NCBI GenBank assembly: GCA_958510875.1
Contig: OY294067.1
Span: 101,786,010 to 101,850,009, forward strand
Length of the DNA: 64,000 bases
Direction of reading: 5' to 3'
Source of the DNA: Endomychus coccineus
Taxonomy: Eukaryota; Arthropoda; Insecta; Coleoptera; Endomychidae
Part shown: in pieces, positions 47,348 through 59,192 of the stretch
Position numbering within the stretch: position 1 is the first letter of the stretch
Layout: the number at the start of each line of letters is the position of its first letter
Notes under the pieces: model-generated
Databases searched by the model: none
What the model was told of the DNA's origin: nothing
What the model saw: the letters and a program-made list of their open reading frames with translations, nothing else
Position numbers and translations under genes: made by a program

Positions 47348-48313
47348 ATTGTACCGTTGATTGAAAGAGTTAAGAAGATACGCAACCTCATGGAAACTAT
47401 CGTACCGTACCATACCCTCTTCCCTCCGCCAATAAACTCGTCGAGTAGTAGACTCAAAGAGGTCTATACATCGTTGAGTAGACTGTTTGATGCGCCTCTT
47501 TGATTTACGCGCGGCCGTGGACAGAACTAGGTTGCAAGATGGTTGGTGAATTTGTATCAGTATTCAATATACATATACCTACATTAATTTGGAGAAAAGG
47601 AGGTATTCCTACAAAATTCTTATTAGAGGCACGGTTTATAAGATACCTATTTGATCTTTAATAGGAAGACTTTTGAACTCGACTAACCAATTTTCGGGGA
47701 AAGGAATATGTTTGCAGATACCCAGAGGGGGTTTCTTCCTGGGAATACTAAACATGGGACACCATAAATTTTGTCTGTTAACAAAACAACTTTCCACTAA
47801 ATATACAAACAAATATTTATTTACTTTTATAAATGGCTATTTCAGATTTTCCCCAAACATTCAACTCCATAAGCATATGTAAATACCAAATGACCAAATT
47901 ATACCTACCAATTTTGAAATAAATTAGTATTGACTAAAAAACTTAAATATTCGCGTTCTTCAGCTATGGATAACTGTTGACAATATTTTAACTCGAAGAA
48001 CCAAAAGATAAACAAAATAAATAGAAATGTTTGGATTGAGTTGGTACATGTAGTGGTACGTCGAAGCAGTATTTGCATATAAAATAATGCATATATAGCA
48101 CATAGAAACAAAATTTATAAAATTGTATCTCATTATCTAAACAGTGCTATGAAAAAAATCAAACTTTTGATTTTATTAAAATTCATAGAATGATAATTTA
48201 ATAAGATTGTACCCGCCCAGGATATTTTAAAAGATTCAAACGAGATAAACAAACAAATAGCAATAGCACAAAGAAACAAAATTTTAAGAAAGAATTCGTA
48301 CTTTCCGATTAGG

Positions 48314-50723
48314 TTAAGGAAAGCAGCTTGAAGAACTTTTTCGTTTTTTCGATGTGAGCCGTTGCGATTCCCATGTTAAGTTGCGAAAAATTTTCATTTT
48401 TATAAATAACTTTACAATGTTTATTCTATGTTTTACACATTCTGAACTATCATTGTCTGTAAACCAACCGTGATGAACATATAGCGAGTTTAAAATAGAG
48501 TTTTCAATATTTTGTGCAACATTTGGTCCGCATTTATATATATTGAAGAGAGCATTAAATCTTGGAAATAAAAAAGTTACAATGTTACAAAACTCTTCCG
48601 TTGGTCGTTTCAGAAATTTCACACTTGCAGAACATGAGTAATCTTCATTCAAGAGAAGAAGTTCATTTCCTTGAAGTTTTTCACAACTGTTTGTGAGCAG
48701 TTTCACTTCACAATATTTACATTTTGTTTTTCTCAGAATGTTATTTACTAGATATCAAGCAACATAAACATTGGAACATGTCTCCAGAGTAATATTTGTA
48801 GGCTCTGCATCACCTATGCATTCATCTGGATACCAATCACTCTCAAATTCATTTTGTGACACATCATTGTCATTGGCTTTGTTCGTATTAATTATTTCCT
48901 TTTCTCCACTAAAATCACAGGAATCTGATTTTTCAAGGTCCAACAAGTCGTTTTCGTCCACCTCACAATTTCCTGCGTTTGCAGCCATTTGAAGTCTTAT
49001 GTGTTGAATTGAAATGCGGCATTGTCGTACAGTAGGGGTTTGTGGGGTTATAACCTCCCCGTGTTCTGATTACAGAAAAAAAAATTTCCAAGGGGTCTTC
49101 AGTCAAAAAATTCGTCAATAAATAATTTATTTTCTTCTCTTTCAAAGAGGACCATACATAATAATAGAATTGCTTTAATAGTCCATAAAAAGCCATTTAG
49201 GCAGTAAATATTATTTCTCCGTTTCTCGCCTTCGAAAACTTGAACATTTTGAAAATATAATAAAGCATTAGTCAAAACTTTCTCAGGTAGATCTTGATAA
49301 ATAGATAAGGCTCTCTTATGGGGATTCTGATCTTTCAACACTCTACTATCTAAAGCATCAAATATATGATTATTATTTTCAATAAAATCTGCAGTGTCTA
49401 GTATTGTGGAACTATTCACCTGTTTCGTTTTATCTGCAGTGATCATTGTTGCAGCAACAGTATATGAAAAAATTTGTGTTGCTAATTTGACTCTCATTTT
49501 TTGAAAATTTGTGGGAGAAATATGACTTTCCTTAATTTTGATCATTGCTCTGGAAGTTGAACTAGTTTGATCGAGAGTGTAGATTTTGACAATGTCAGAC
49601 CAAGAAACGCGCTTTTTGTTAACAATAAATGTCAATTTTGGATTCATGAAATTATTATGTAAGCTTTTTATTAAATGAGGTGCATCAAAACATGTGAATA
49701 CTTTTTGACTATCCACATCAAGAACAGGATTATCTTTTGTAGCACCCAACAAAGTTAACGAACGCACTTCTATTATTCGATCCCTGATCACAAACCAGTA
49801 CCTGGGGATTGGATGACATATTCCTTAATGCCCTTATCACATCGATGATGATGTGCTGCAATGAAACACTTTCCACGGGACCGCAAGAAGTGTAGTAACA
49901 CAGGGGTATTTTCCAATTATGAAGAAGACCACGAATGAAAAATACGAGAGCTGTGTCTGCTAATTTTTCCTCCCGGTGTAACATCCCAAGATCCTGGTAA
50001 CCTTCCACGTTGTCTCCAGATTTATTGTATTCCAATTGTTTTTTCAAAACAATCTCATCACACATCACAACACACATCTTCTCACGATCAGTCATACATT
50101 TTGCTTTCAAAGAAAGTATATTAATAAGTGTTGTTTTCAATCCAGTTTTCAAATTGAACACTTTTAACCACGTTTGGATCAGTCGAACAGATGGGAGAGA
50201 TAGTTTCAAGTTATTCGTCATATATTTATATGCACTAGGAGATTTATAATATAAGGAGAGAGCTGATTGTTTCTCAGCTAATAACCATTTCGAATTTCGG
50301 CCATGGAAAACTTGCATATTAACGAATGTTCTTGTAGCATTACTCTTAAATCTCGGTATCTCGGTAAATGATGATTGTTCTATTTGTAAGAGACTTTTGC
50401 TTTTGTTTCAGTCTATATGTTTGCGAATACCTAGCTTTCAATTTATATTTCAACTTTGTTATCTTAATTGTTAATGCCCTAGTCTTTCTTTGTAGCAATG
50501 ATTCTGTTTGGGAAGGCATTGCTAACAAACGTTCGCTCACTTTACTGCTGAGAGTACTGCTAGTACTGTAGTTGGAGAATCCTTCACAAAATCAATGATT
50601 ACATCCTCTGAGTTTGTAGAAGCAATTGACGTGGTACTGATTTGTCGTGCTATTTTTTTAGCGTATGTTTTGGGACTTGGTTCCGTTGGTAGGTTTGTTG
50701 GGTAACAAAAGGATGTGGTTCCC
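48314..50723 (-). pseudogene. P-type (THAP9-like) transposase, main body, broken
   Basis: Pieces on the minus strand follow the P-transposase order. A basic coiled coil lies at 50346-50540, then the helical segment LLAEKQSALSLYYKSPSAYK, then the RNase-H-like core with CDEIVLKKQLEYN and LVCDQGSNN. FDAPHLIKSLHNNF follows, then LLTNFLTEDPLEIFFSVIR with the acidic residues expected for catalysis, and a C-terminal part ending near 48314. The frame is broken at about 50540, 49757, 49150 and 48980, and by a TGA at about 48755 in the YVAGYL-type motif. The acidic residues survive, so decay is fairly recent. A splice acceptor (TTCTTATAG) precedes 50723. Confidence 0.88.
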
Positions 50724-50894
50724 CTATAAGAAAGATTATTAATTTCAAGAATAATCATAAAGAACTGTGAAGAGTTTTTGAATCAAGATTCGAATAAATT
50801 TTGGATAAACGATATCGCGGAAATGTGATGAAGGTACAGTCGATATTTCAATAATCTATCATATATATATACTTATATGTAGTTAAATATATAT

Positions 50895-51285
50895 GTAGTT
50901 AAATGGGTATGGTTCTCCGTTCCAACCAACCCCAACATTTTGGTCTGGTTCCAAAAGTACGGAAATTTTGAAACTGGGTTACCTTTCATAAAGTACTATT
51001 TGACACGTTGCAATAATTATACGCCTACTTAATTAATTGAAGAATATTATCAGATGCATGATTAAAATAAATATAATATCTATCATATACAGGTATATAC
51101 TTATTATATTTATTTTAATCATGCATCTGATAATATTCTTCAATTAATTAAATAGGCGTATGATTATTGCAACGTGTAAAATAGTACTTTATGAGAGGTA
51201 ACCCAGTTTATGAATTTCCGTAGTTTTGGAACCCGACCAAAATGTTGGGGTTGGTTGGAACGAAAAACCATACCCATTTAACTAC
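50895..51285. repeat. 391-bp palindromic MITE in the P-element intron
   Basis: GTAGTTAAATGGGTATGG at 50895 is matched by its complement ending at 51285, and the arms (about 185 bp each) stay complementary to within about 20 bp of the centre near 51090. It lies between the THAP exon and the transposase body. Confidence 0.85.
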
Positions 51286-51588
51286 GCGAACCATTGAGAG
51301 GTATATTTGAAATCCTACAAAATAAATATTAGAAGCTATCATTGCCAATTTATTAGGCATAAAAAAACATGTTATGAATAATCTATTCGAGATGGTAAAA
51401 TAACTTTAGTAAATATAAGACAATCCTGAATTTTATTAATCACACTAGTTTATTTTTATTGGATAAGCTGAAAATTTCATAATTTTGAAATACGACTGTC
51501 CTTAAACTCACTGCTGCAGATCCAGCGTTAGTTATTTATATCGCTGACAAAGATGTCCAAATGGAATGAGAATAACAACTTGACTTAC

Positions 51589-51868
51589 CTTCGGTATTAT
51601 ATTTTATGGGCATTGCAGTACGGCACAACAATTTGCGTTTTCGATTAGTGTTAATGCACTCCGGTAAAAAGTGTTCCTCACAAATTATTTTACAGTTTAA
51701 TTTATCAATGTTCATTAAGAAGATTTCAATATTTCCACAATTCTTTTGCCACTTTTTTGTTCTTTTAACATCGTTCACCGGAAATTTGAAAAAAGTGACA
51801 CCATTACGTGATCGAATATTATTGTCACAATAAACATAACAACAACTATTATTAGATACCGAAGTCAT
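51589..51868 (-). pseudogene. THAP-domain exon of the P-type transposase
   Basis: The minus strand starts at an ATG (51868) and encodes a THAP zinc finger, which in P elements binds the transposon ends. CYVYC gives the first cysteine pair, FFKFPVN and WQKNC the conserved middle, and ICEEHFLPECI the CxxH half, all at normal THAP spacing. A GTAAGT donor follows at 51588. The exon ends in phase 1, whereas the open downstream frame needs phase 2, so the exons do not join cleanly as they stand. Either a base was lost or a different acceptor was used. Confidence 0.85.
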
Positions 51869-52024
51869 TATTAGAACTGATATGAAGACACAGTAAATCG
51901 TTGATTGGAAGTATAACTTTCAATCCACGGCAATAGTCAAGCGTAATAAGCGTGTGAACATAAAATGCACGGAACGTATGCGCGAGCTCCGAACCTCACG
52001 GCAGTCGCTGGCAGACTGAGTTTC

Positions 52025-52170
52025 TCGGTCAGCTCAACCGTTCCTCGCCATCTAGATCTCGGTCAGATTTTCGTTTACGCTAAAATGCACTAGCGTTTCG
52101 GTCAGCTCAACCGTTCCTCGCCATCTAGATCTCCGTCAGCTTTTCGTTTACGCTAAAATGCACGAGCGTT
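52025..52170. repeat. Two 73-bp tandem repeats in the P-element subterminal region
   Basis: Units 52025-52097 and 52098-52170 begin TCGGTCAGCTCAACCGTTCC and are nearly identical. They abut the right terminal inverted repeat. A shorter related piece (AAAATGCACGGAACG) lies near 51962. Confidence 0.9.
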
Positions 52171-52206
52171 GCGTATCTTCTTAACTCTTTCATTCAACGA
52201 TTGTAC

Positions 52207-54540
52207 TCTCTACCAGCTAACTTATAAGCTCCTAATTTTCCCAAATTAATCACTTTGGTTGTAGATTTTACCTGGGAGAAAGAATTTGACTTGGTCTAAA
52301 AGTACACTTAACTTTTATTTGGAAAGAATACCTGGAATTTTATCAAAAATTGTTCCAACATATGTCATATATACAAACTTTTTGTGTTTTTGTGGTACAT
52401 ATGATTTTTATTATTAATTTGTTATTCATTAAAGCCAAACGGGATCTATTAGTCATGTCATTCAAGTATTTGGTTTCGGAACATCTTTCTACAGATGACA
52501 TTTACTTGAAACCTTTTGCAAACCCTTTAGGATATCCTAAGGATCATTCGTCACCTACTCCGTACATGCGAAAATGGATTATTAATTGTTTAATTAATAA
52601 ATTAACAACTATTTATAACAGATGTAATATTTCGGACTCATCAACTATAAAATAGTACATACTGTGGATACACTATAATACTATAAATAAGAAACAATCA
52701 CTTTTATCCACTAAAATACTGTTAAAGTACTGAGGACCTTTGAGCTAGAATAATCACCAACATCAGTGAACTATATTGAAACAAAATGTGCCTGTACTAA
52801 TGATATTTTCAATTAGTAGGGTTCAAAAGGGATTACCATCAGTTAGAGATAAATTTGAATTCAATAAATTGATTGTTCGCTTATACATCTCCATCCTTTC
52901 TAGTTTGTCATTGCTTTGTTTCAAGAGTGATGAACTATCACTCATTTAACATTTATTTAAAATATGTTCGTCCAATGCCATCATTTTTCTATTTATGGGC
53001 AAAATGTTCTTTACACCGAGTTGAAATATTCCTACTATAGTCTGGCCCACATAGCATTTTGAACACGATCAATTTTAATCCTGAATGTAGTCGGTTTTTT
53101 GCTTGTTTTACATCTATAAGCAGGTTGTATTACAAATTTAATATAAAACTATTATTTGTGCAAGAAAATTCTTGAATATTCAAATAAATCATATAAAAGT
53201 ATATCCAATAATTCCAATAGTATCTGTAAATCATCGAAAGAAAAAACTGTTAATAATTGAAAGCAGATAAAGAAAATCTCTTTGTAATTATCTACAAAGA
53301 GGTTTATAACAATTCGATAAATACATTGTTGAATGTTGGTCCCTATGAACAGATTTCCACAAACCCTTTATCTAAATGCGTTAAATTAGTAAATCAATCA
53401 TTAAAATCATGTACCGCTGTGATCTCCGATAATTTGAAATACAAACTTTCGAATCCTAATCTTCCTAAACTGTATTGCTTGCCTAAGATTCATAAACCAG
53501 ATAATTCCATCATCCCAATCATTAATTTTCTTACGTATAAAATACCCAAATGCTTAGTTAAGGTATTCCGCAACTTCCAAGTCGCACCAAGTTTGTAAAA
53601 AATATTAATGTCTGCAATACAAACTGAATACGTATGGAGCAAAATTATCTCACTTTTAACAAAAATCACTATAAATAAACTAGCCGATGTATAATGAACA
53701 ATTTACTATCTTCTTTAACGCCAAATATTTTATTTAGCGAACTTGAAACCTCCTTAAAATCAAAAGTACATCAGTTTCTAAAAGTTTGACTTAGAAAATG
53801 TCGATGATATTTTCGCGATTATAAGTAAAGTATGTCTTATTCATAGATTATGAAATATCCCTTTGGCAATGGTTACGACAAATCTTTACTCAATAATTTA
53901 ATTTCTGAACATAAAAGGAAGTTTGAACGCAACCGATTAACCAAATTAGAGCCAGTACCAAATAGCTCAATACAATTCAAAAGTCCCACTTATCATCTTT
54001 CGGTAGTTAATGAATTCCATAATTTGTTTCCTCAATTTGCAATTCAATTTCGTCTATAAATGTAAGAACGAAGTTAAAAACCGTTCAGGCAACATCTTTG
54101 ATAAATTCCCTACTTCGACAAATCTTTACAAAATCGATAGTTGTCGTGTTCAGAATGTATGTGGGTCAAACTAGAAGGAATATTCTGTATAAAGGAAATG
54201 TTGGCAATATAAAGAAAAATAATGGTGAATAGCTATAGCCGAATATATTTCAAATATAAATCACACCATTTCTGAAGAAAGTTTATCACTCTTGAAACTG
54301 TATTGAGAAATTCTAGGTAATTTAGAAGGGAGGGAAATGTATACCCTAGCGGAAAAGGAATTTAATGAATTCGGATTTATTTCCAGCTGAGGGTGATCCC
54401 TTATAGACCCTACTAATTACAAATGGTATTGAAATAGTCACATATTGTTTCCTAATTTAGTCTACTCTGATGATTGCTACTTCGTACCTGAAAGGTCCTT
54501 AGTACTTTTACAGTATTTTAGTATAAAAGGGTGATTGTTC
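52207..54540. mobile_element. Penelope-like element relic 2, head-to-head pieces
   Basis: At 52690-53100 the minus strand carries a Penelope 3' end: terminal sequence at about 52695-52765 and a GIY-YIG start near 53050. At 53257-54540 the plus strand carries RT (LPKLYCLPKIHKP near 53460, VDDIFAIISK near 53800), the ERNRLTKLEP linker near 53930 and a GIY-YIG start (LYKIDSCRVQN near 54130). A terminal sequence follows at about 54460-54540. A further RT piece (NPLGYPKDHSSP near 52520) lies before the head-to-head junction. All frames are broken. Confidence 0.7.
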
Positions 54541-54552
54541 CGGATTATTCCG

Positions 54553-55005
54553 GAAATGATATTCTAGTTTAATGCGAAAATGTTACCTAGGAGGTTGAGC
54601 TCGCTGATTACGAATTCAATATTGAAAATTAAAATTTCAGTATGGCGGAACCAATATAGCAGTCCTTTTGGACCGAAAATGCACCAAAATTTAAAAAATG
54701 TGCTCTACGGTTCAAACGGAATTTTCAGAAGAATTACTAAAATCAAAAAATTGTGAAGAAAATATTTTGAATTGTTAACATAATAATAACGTGCGAAACA
54801 CATATTCTCTTATGGAAAACATTATTCTACACACATTTTTCTGAAATCAAGATATTCCGGCGGTAAATAGCTTTTTTTAAATTTTGGAGAATTTTTGGTC
54901 CAAATATACGGCCATATTGAATCTGCCATTTTGAAATTTAAATTTTCAATGTCAGATTCGTAATTAGCGACCTCGAAAACCTCCCAGGCGACAATTTCGC
55001 ATTAA
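54553..55005. mobile_element. Palindromic element with a diverged TCGCTGAT core
   Basis: The left arm (about 54560-54720) starts near TTTAATGCGAAAATG and contains GAGCTCGCTGATTACGAATT. The right arm (about 54880-55005) contains its near complement, with TAATTAGCGACCTCGAAAAC. GGACC near 54690 pairs with GGTCC near 54897. The core resembles the one at 11.7-12.5 and 33.5 kb but differs at several bases. The ends could not be fixed. Confidence 0.6.
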
Positions 55006-55410
55006 AAAAAAATGTGTTTCAGAAATGTTACATTTCTTATATGTAGTTGTTAATTGAACAATTAATAATACATTTCGATGACGAATGATCTTTAGGGTAT
55101 CCCAATATATGTTTTTGGCTAAGTTGACTGGATTTATATGTATCATATAAAGTGGGAAGCTATGGATATTTGCGAGTTGCTCTTAATTTCCGATGAAAAA
55201 TGCTATAATGTTGTCTACATATCTATGCCAAATTATGAATTCGTTGGATAAGAATTATTTTAATATTTCTCCGAAGTTAGACATGAATACATCAATAAGG
55301 GACTGAATGGAGCCCCTTGTTGGGCCTCATTTCTGTTTGTACGTTTATTCTTTAATTGTAGTTTTCTGCTAAGCATAATTGATAGATTCAGGATTTCATT
55401 TTTGAAAATA
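55006..55410 (-). mobile_element. Penelope-like RT fragment, opposite orientation
   Basis: The minus strand reads a 'QG.P.SP' type segment near 55320 (QQGAPFSPLL), then WHRYVDNIIA near 55230, where the usual DD is DN. Sequence homologous to 52500-52640 follows. It is broken by stops. Confidence 0.6.
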
Positions 55411-55458
55411 ATATTGACATTCTGTTTTAAGCAACAAAGAGCTGATTAAATTACTAAG

Positions 55459-55790
55459 AATAAAGGCGAAACTCAACCTTGTGTTAATTGTAAATCCTAT
55501 AATTATATTAAAGAAGACATAATTACTACGAATGAAATCAGGAAAAATGACGACTGCAGTGATTCAGATACATCTGTTGACACAATCATCGCGCAAGAAA
55601 CAGTTCATCCACTAAAAAATAAAGTAATAAAGGCGAAACTCAACCTTGTGTTAATTGTAAATCCTATAATTATATTAAAGAAGACATAATTACTACGAAT
55701 GAAATCAGGAAAAATGACGACTGCAGTGATTCAGATACATCTGTTGACACAATCATCGCGCAAGAAACAGTTCATCCACTAAAAAATAAA
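55459..55790 (+). repeat. Perfect 167-bp tandem duplication in LINE-D ORF1
   Basis: The unit starting AATAAAGGCGAAACTCAACC occurs at 55459 and again at 55626 with no difference seen. Because 167 is not a multiple of three, it breaks the ORF1 frame. Confidence 0.95.
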
Positions 55791-56225
55791 AACAAACGTG
55801 CTAAATTGATGAGGAATAATAATTCTAATATACAAGGGTCAAGTAATATAGAATCAAATATTTCCAAATCTGATATTAAATCAACAAATAAATTAAGGAA
55901 AATTAATTCGGATTTTGGTATTGGATCAAATAACGACAATAACTCATTTGGTCCTCCTGTAAGCAATCTTTGGATTTACGTTGGTAGATGTAAAACTAAT
56001 ACTACTTGTAATCAACTAGATGAATATTTGAAAAATACCTTAATTGACCGTACCTTTGATGTCCTTAAATTAGATTCCAAAGGAACTAATGCCTCTTTTC
56101 GGGTAGGTACAGACTTGGATCTCAAAGAAAGTATTTATGATTCCATGAATTGGCCGAAAGGTATTATTATTAAGAAATTTAAATTTTTTCGATCAACGGT
56201 ACTTAAACAAGGCTCCTTCGAGTAA
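55626..56225 (+). pseudogene. LINE-D ORF1 protein, 3' part
   Basis: From within the second duplication unit the frame reads TQPCVNCKSYNYIKEDI and continues without a stop to the TAA at 56223. The N-terminal CxxC pair may be the end of a zinc-finger or PHD-like segment. A polar Asn/Ser-rich linker precedes a folded C-terminal part (LWIYVGRCKTNTTCNQLDEY and ASFRVGTDLD), which resembles the C-terminal domain of Jockey/CR1-type ORF1 proteins. These proteins bind the element RNA. The start is lost: the first duplication unit shifts the frame. Confidence 0.6.
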
Positions 56226-56231
56226 CATATC

Positions 56232-58690
56232 ACAAATACAATACTTCACCTAAATGTTAGATGCATTCGGAACAAAATCAACGGCCTAACAATTTTGCTG
56301 GCATCTTTAAACTATCCGGAAGTGGTCTGTCTGACAGAAACTTGGATGAGTGATGAAGAAGGTAATATAATAAAATTAAATAACTATAATTTAGCCGACT
56401 TCTACTGTAGAAAAAATGGAAACCGAGGTGGCGGAGTCGCCATATATTTAAGTGAAAACTGGAAATTTAGTGTTCATCATCCGGTTACAATTAGATCTGA
56501 ATCCGAGTTTGAATTTTCATCTATTGTAATTTCTATAGGCAATATTCCTTTAAGTGTTTCATGTATTTATAGACCACCTTCATATAACGTAAATTTGTTT
56601 AATTATAATTTAGATTTATTACTAGACAGTTTTAACAACTTTCTGAGTCCAATATTTGTTTGTGGGGATTTTAACATAAATTTACATCATAACCACAAAA
56701 GCTCAATAGCAAATGAATTACGCAACACATTAACTTCATTTGGTTTAACACAATGTATTTCAGAGTACACCCTTGTACATGGAAATTCTAAAACAGTAGT
56801 TGATAATATATTCTCGAATATCATATTGAAAATCTCTCACCACAGGTTATTTCTTGTAATTTATCTGATCATCATTTGCTACGGGTTACTTACAATTACA
56901 TTACTAATAACTTGAAACAATCTCAACAAGTAACATTTAAAAGAGATTTTTCAAATAAATATCACATAGCATTCCAGCATCTAATTGCCCTAGAATTCAG
57001 AAATGAAACCTTAGAGGATGAAAATATAGATGTTAATACTCTCTTTTCGTCGTTCCATGAACGATTTACCACACTAGTCAATAGATCAACAACACCAAAA
57101 CTTAATAACTAATTCTAAAAAACAATATTATGATTCAAAAATTGCTCTTTCTAATAATAAATCATTAACGGCTTGGTCTATAATCAAAGATCAGTTTAAT
57201 TTTCAACGCAAAGAGCAATTGCCGGACAAGTTCTTACTAACTGATGGCACTGAAATCGAATTGAAGGAAGCTGCCCAGAAATTTAGTAATCATTTCTATG
57301 AACTCAATCATTCATTCAATTTTTCCTCTAAAAGTAATCATCTCCCTTTAATACTACACAAGCGTATAAACTCATCACGTTTTCTTATTTCATTAATTCC
57401 TGATGATGTGGCGTCATTGATGCGGAAAGTAGCAATAGCAAAAAAACATGCTCAAGGTTTCGATGGTATGGTCTCTATTACTACATGTGGTAGATGTTTT
57501 CAAATACCCCTTATGCAATCTTGTAAATTTATCCTTTCGGCAAGGTGTGTTCCCTTCTATTCTGAAAAATTCAATTTCAATACCTGTTTATAAAAAGAAT
57601 GAGCGTACCGGTATGGCTAACTATAGACCAATTTGTCTTCTTTCAGTGTTTTCGAAAACTTTTGAAACTGCGTATTGCAAGATTCTGCAATCGTTCATAA
57701 AAAACCACAATATCATTTCTAAACAGCAATTTGGCTTTCAGTTGGGTCTCCCTACTCAGGATGCAATATTAAGATTTCTCGAATTTATTTTGAATAGTTT
57801 TGAACTAAAGCAACATTCTGTAGGAATATTTTTTGATTTATCGCGCGCTTTTGACATAATATTTTATTGCAAAAACTTTCCCTTTATGGTATCAGAGGTG
57901 TAGCGTTGGATTGGATTGCTTCCTATCTGATCGTTCGCAACATGTTCTCATAAGACGCAATAATGTTGAATATAAATCGGATCATAAGATAATAAAAATG
58001 TGAGTACCTCAAGGCAGCACACTAGGACCTATTTTATTTTTATTGTTTATTAACGATTTACCTCTTCACCTTCAAAAATACTGTTTAACTCAATTTGTCG
58101 ATGATTCTTCCGCTGTAAGTGATAGCAACATAAATAATCTCTCACCTAAAATTAGTATGTGTATAGATACGATGCAAGCTTATTGTTTCGACAACAGGTT
58201 GATTCTAAATTCTCTTAAAACTGAATGTGTACTATTTTCAGCTAGTGAAATCAACTTCAGCATTTTGGTTCGAATAAATCAAAAAAATATTCAACCTTCT
58301 AAGTGTATCAAATTTCTCGGTTTAAACATCGACAATCACTTAAAATGGAACAACCATGCTGAGTTTTCAAGTAGGAAGCTATCTACCGCATGTTACGTTA
58401 CATGGCAACTTAGACAATATGTCAGTCTTGCCACATTAAAAGTTTATTACTTTGGACATACAGTCTATATTCTATATTGAACTATGGCATTATTTGTTGG
58501 GGTAACTCACCTAATGCTCGATATTTATTTGTTGTACAAAAGAAAATAATCAGAACTATGCTTCATAAAAAACCTACTGATTCTTGTACAAGTCTTTTTA
58601 AATATTTAAATATATTGACAATACGATATTTATATGTATTATCTTCTTTAACTCACATAAAATCATATTTAAGTAATTCTAATACTTATT
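56232..58690 (+). pseudogene. LINE-D ORF2 endonuclease-reverse transcriptase, frameshifted
   Basis: This region codes for the retrotransposition enzyme. The endonuclease motifs are in order: LHLNVRCIRNKIN (56250), CLTETW (56325), RGGGVAIYL (56440), CIYRPPSYN (56560), FVCGDFNIN (56655) and VDNIFSN (56800). After a frame shift near 56840, NLSDHHLLRVTYN follows. The RT gives MANYRPICLLSVFSK (57612), QQFGFQLGLPTQDAILRF (57725), FFDLSRAFD (57832), PQGSTLGPILFLLFINDLP (58008) and FVDDSSA (58096), followed by thumb sequence with WGNSP near 58500. At least four frameshifts split the frame, and the catalytic DD is present. Confidence 0.85.
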
Positions 58691-59192
58691 GAAATAGAAG
58701 CATTGATTAGAATTTAAGAGATAAAGATAAAATCTTACTTCCTCATCACAATTTATCCATTACAAGTAATAGTCACTTAATTATGCCATTTAAGTTGTAC
58801 AATCATTTGCCAGTTTCTGTTAGATCTATTTCTGACATAAAACTATTTAAACGTAAAATCAAGGGAGAACTGTTCAAACATTCCTTTTACACGGTAAACG
58901 AATTTCTTAATTCTAAGTCCTTATTTACGTAGATATGTCTATATTTATTTGTCTTTACTTTTATATGTCTTAAATTTAACATTGTGTTCTGACGTTTGCT
59001 CTAAAAATGTTGTTTGTAAAAATTTTTATAATAGCAATAAAGAAATATTTATTTATTTATTCATTTATTTGATAAAGCATTCTTTACTGGCAATCTTTGA
59101 AAATATATTGGACACATCGAAAGAGATTAAAATTGCATTATTAGAAACGTAACTCCTACTACCGATCCGAATTAATTTAACGAGGTATTATA

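Larger units (their letters stand above)
47355..52199 (-). mobile_element. P-type DNA transposon, 4.85 kb
   Basis: Terminal inverted repeats of 32 bp (47355-47386 and 52168-52199) begin CGTTGATTGAAAGAGTTAAG and differ at one position. ATTGTAC flanks both sides (47348-47354 and 52200-52206). P elements normally make 8-bp duplications, so one base may have changed. The minus strand carries a THAP exon and a broken transposase. An intron contains a separate 391-bp palindrome. The right subterminal region has 73-bp tandem repeats. Confidence 0.9.
55440..59070 (+). mobile_element. LINE-D, 5'-truncated non-LTR retrotransposon
   Basis: This is a nearly complete plus-strand LINE: an ORF1 remnant, an endonuclease/RT ORF2 and a 3' tail of (ATTT)n at about 59046-59070. 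ORF1 is damaged by a 167-bp tandem duplication and ORF2 by frameshifts. Layout and motifs suggest the Jockey/CR1 group. Confidence 0.85.

Noticed and set aside
10415..54500. Second and third hammerhead motifs in the ends of Penelope relics 1 and 2 (TGATGA…GAAAG near 10425 and 54470)
   Set aside because: The core reads GAAAG in place of GAAAC, and no stem I or stem II could be drawn.
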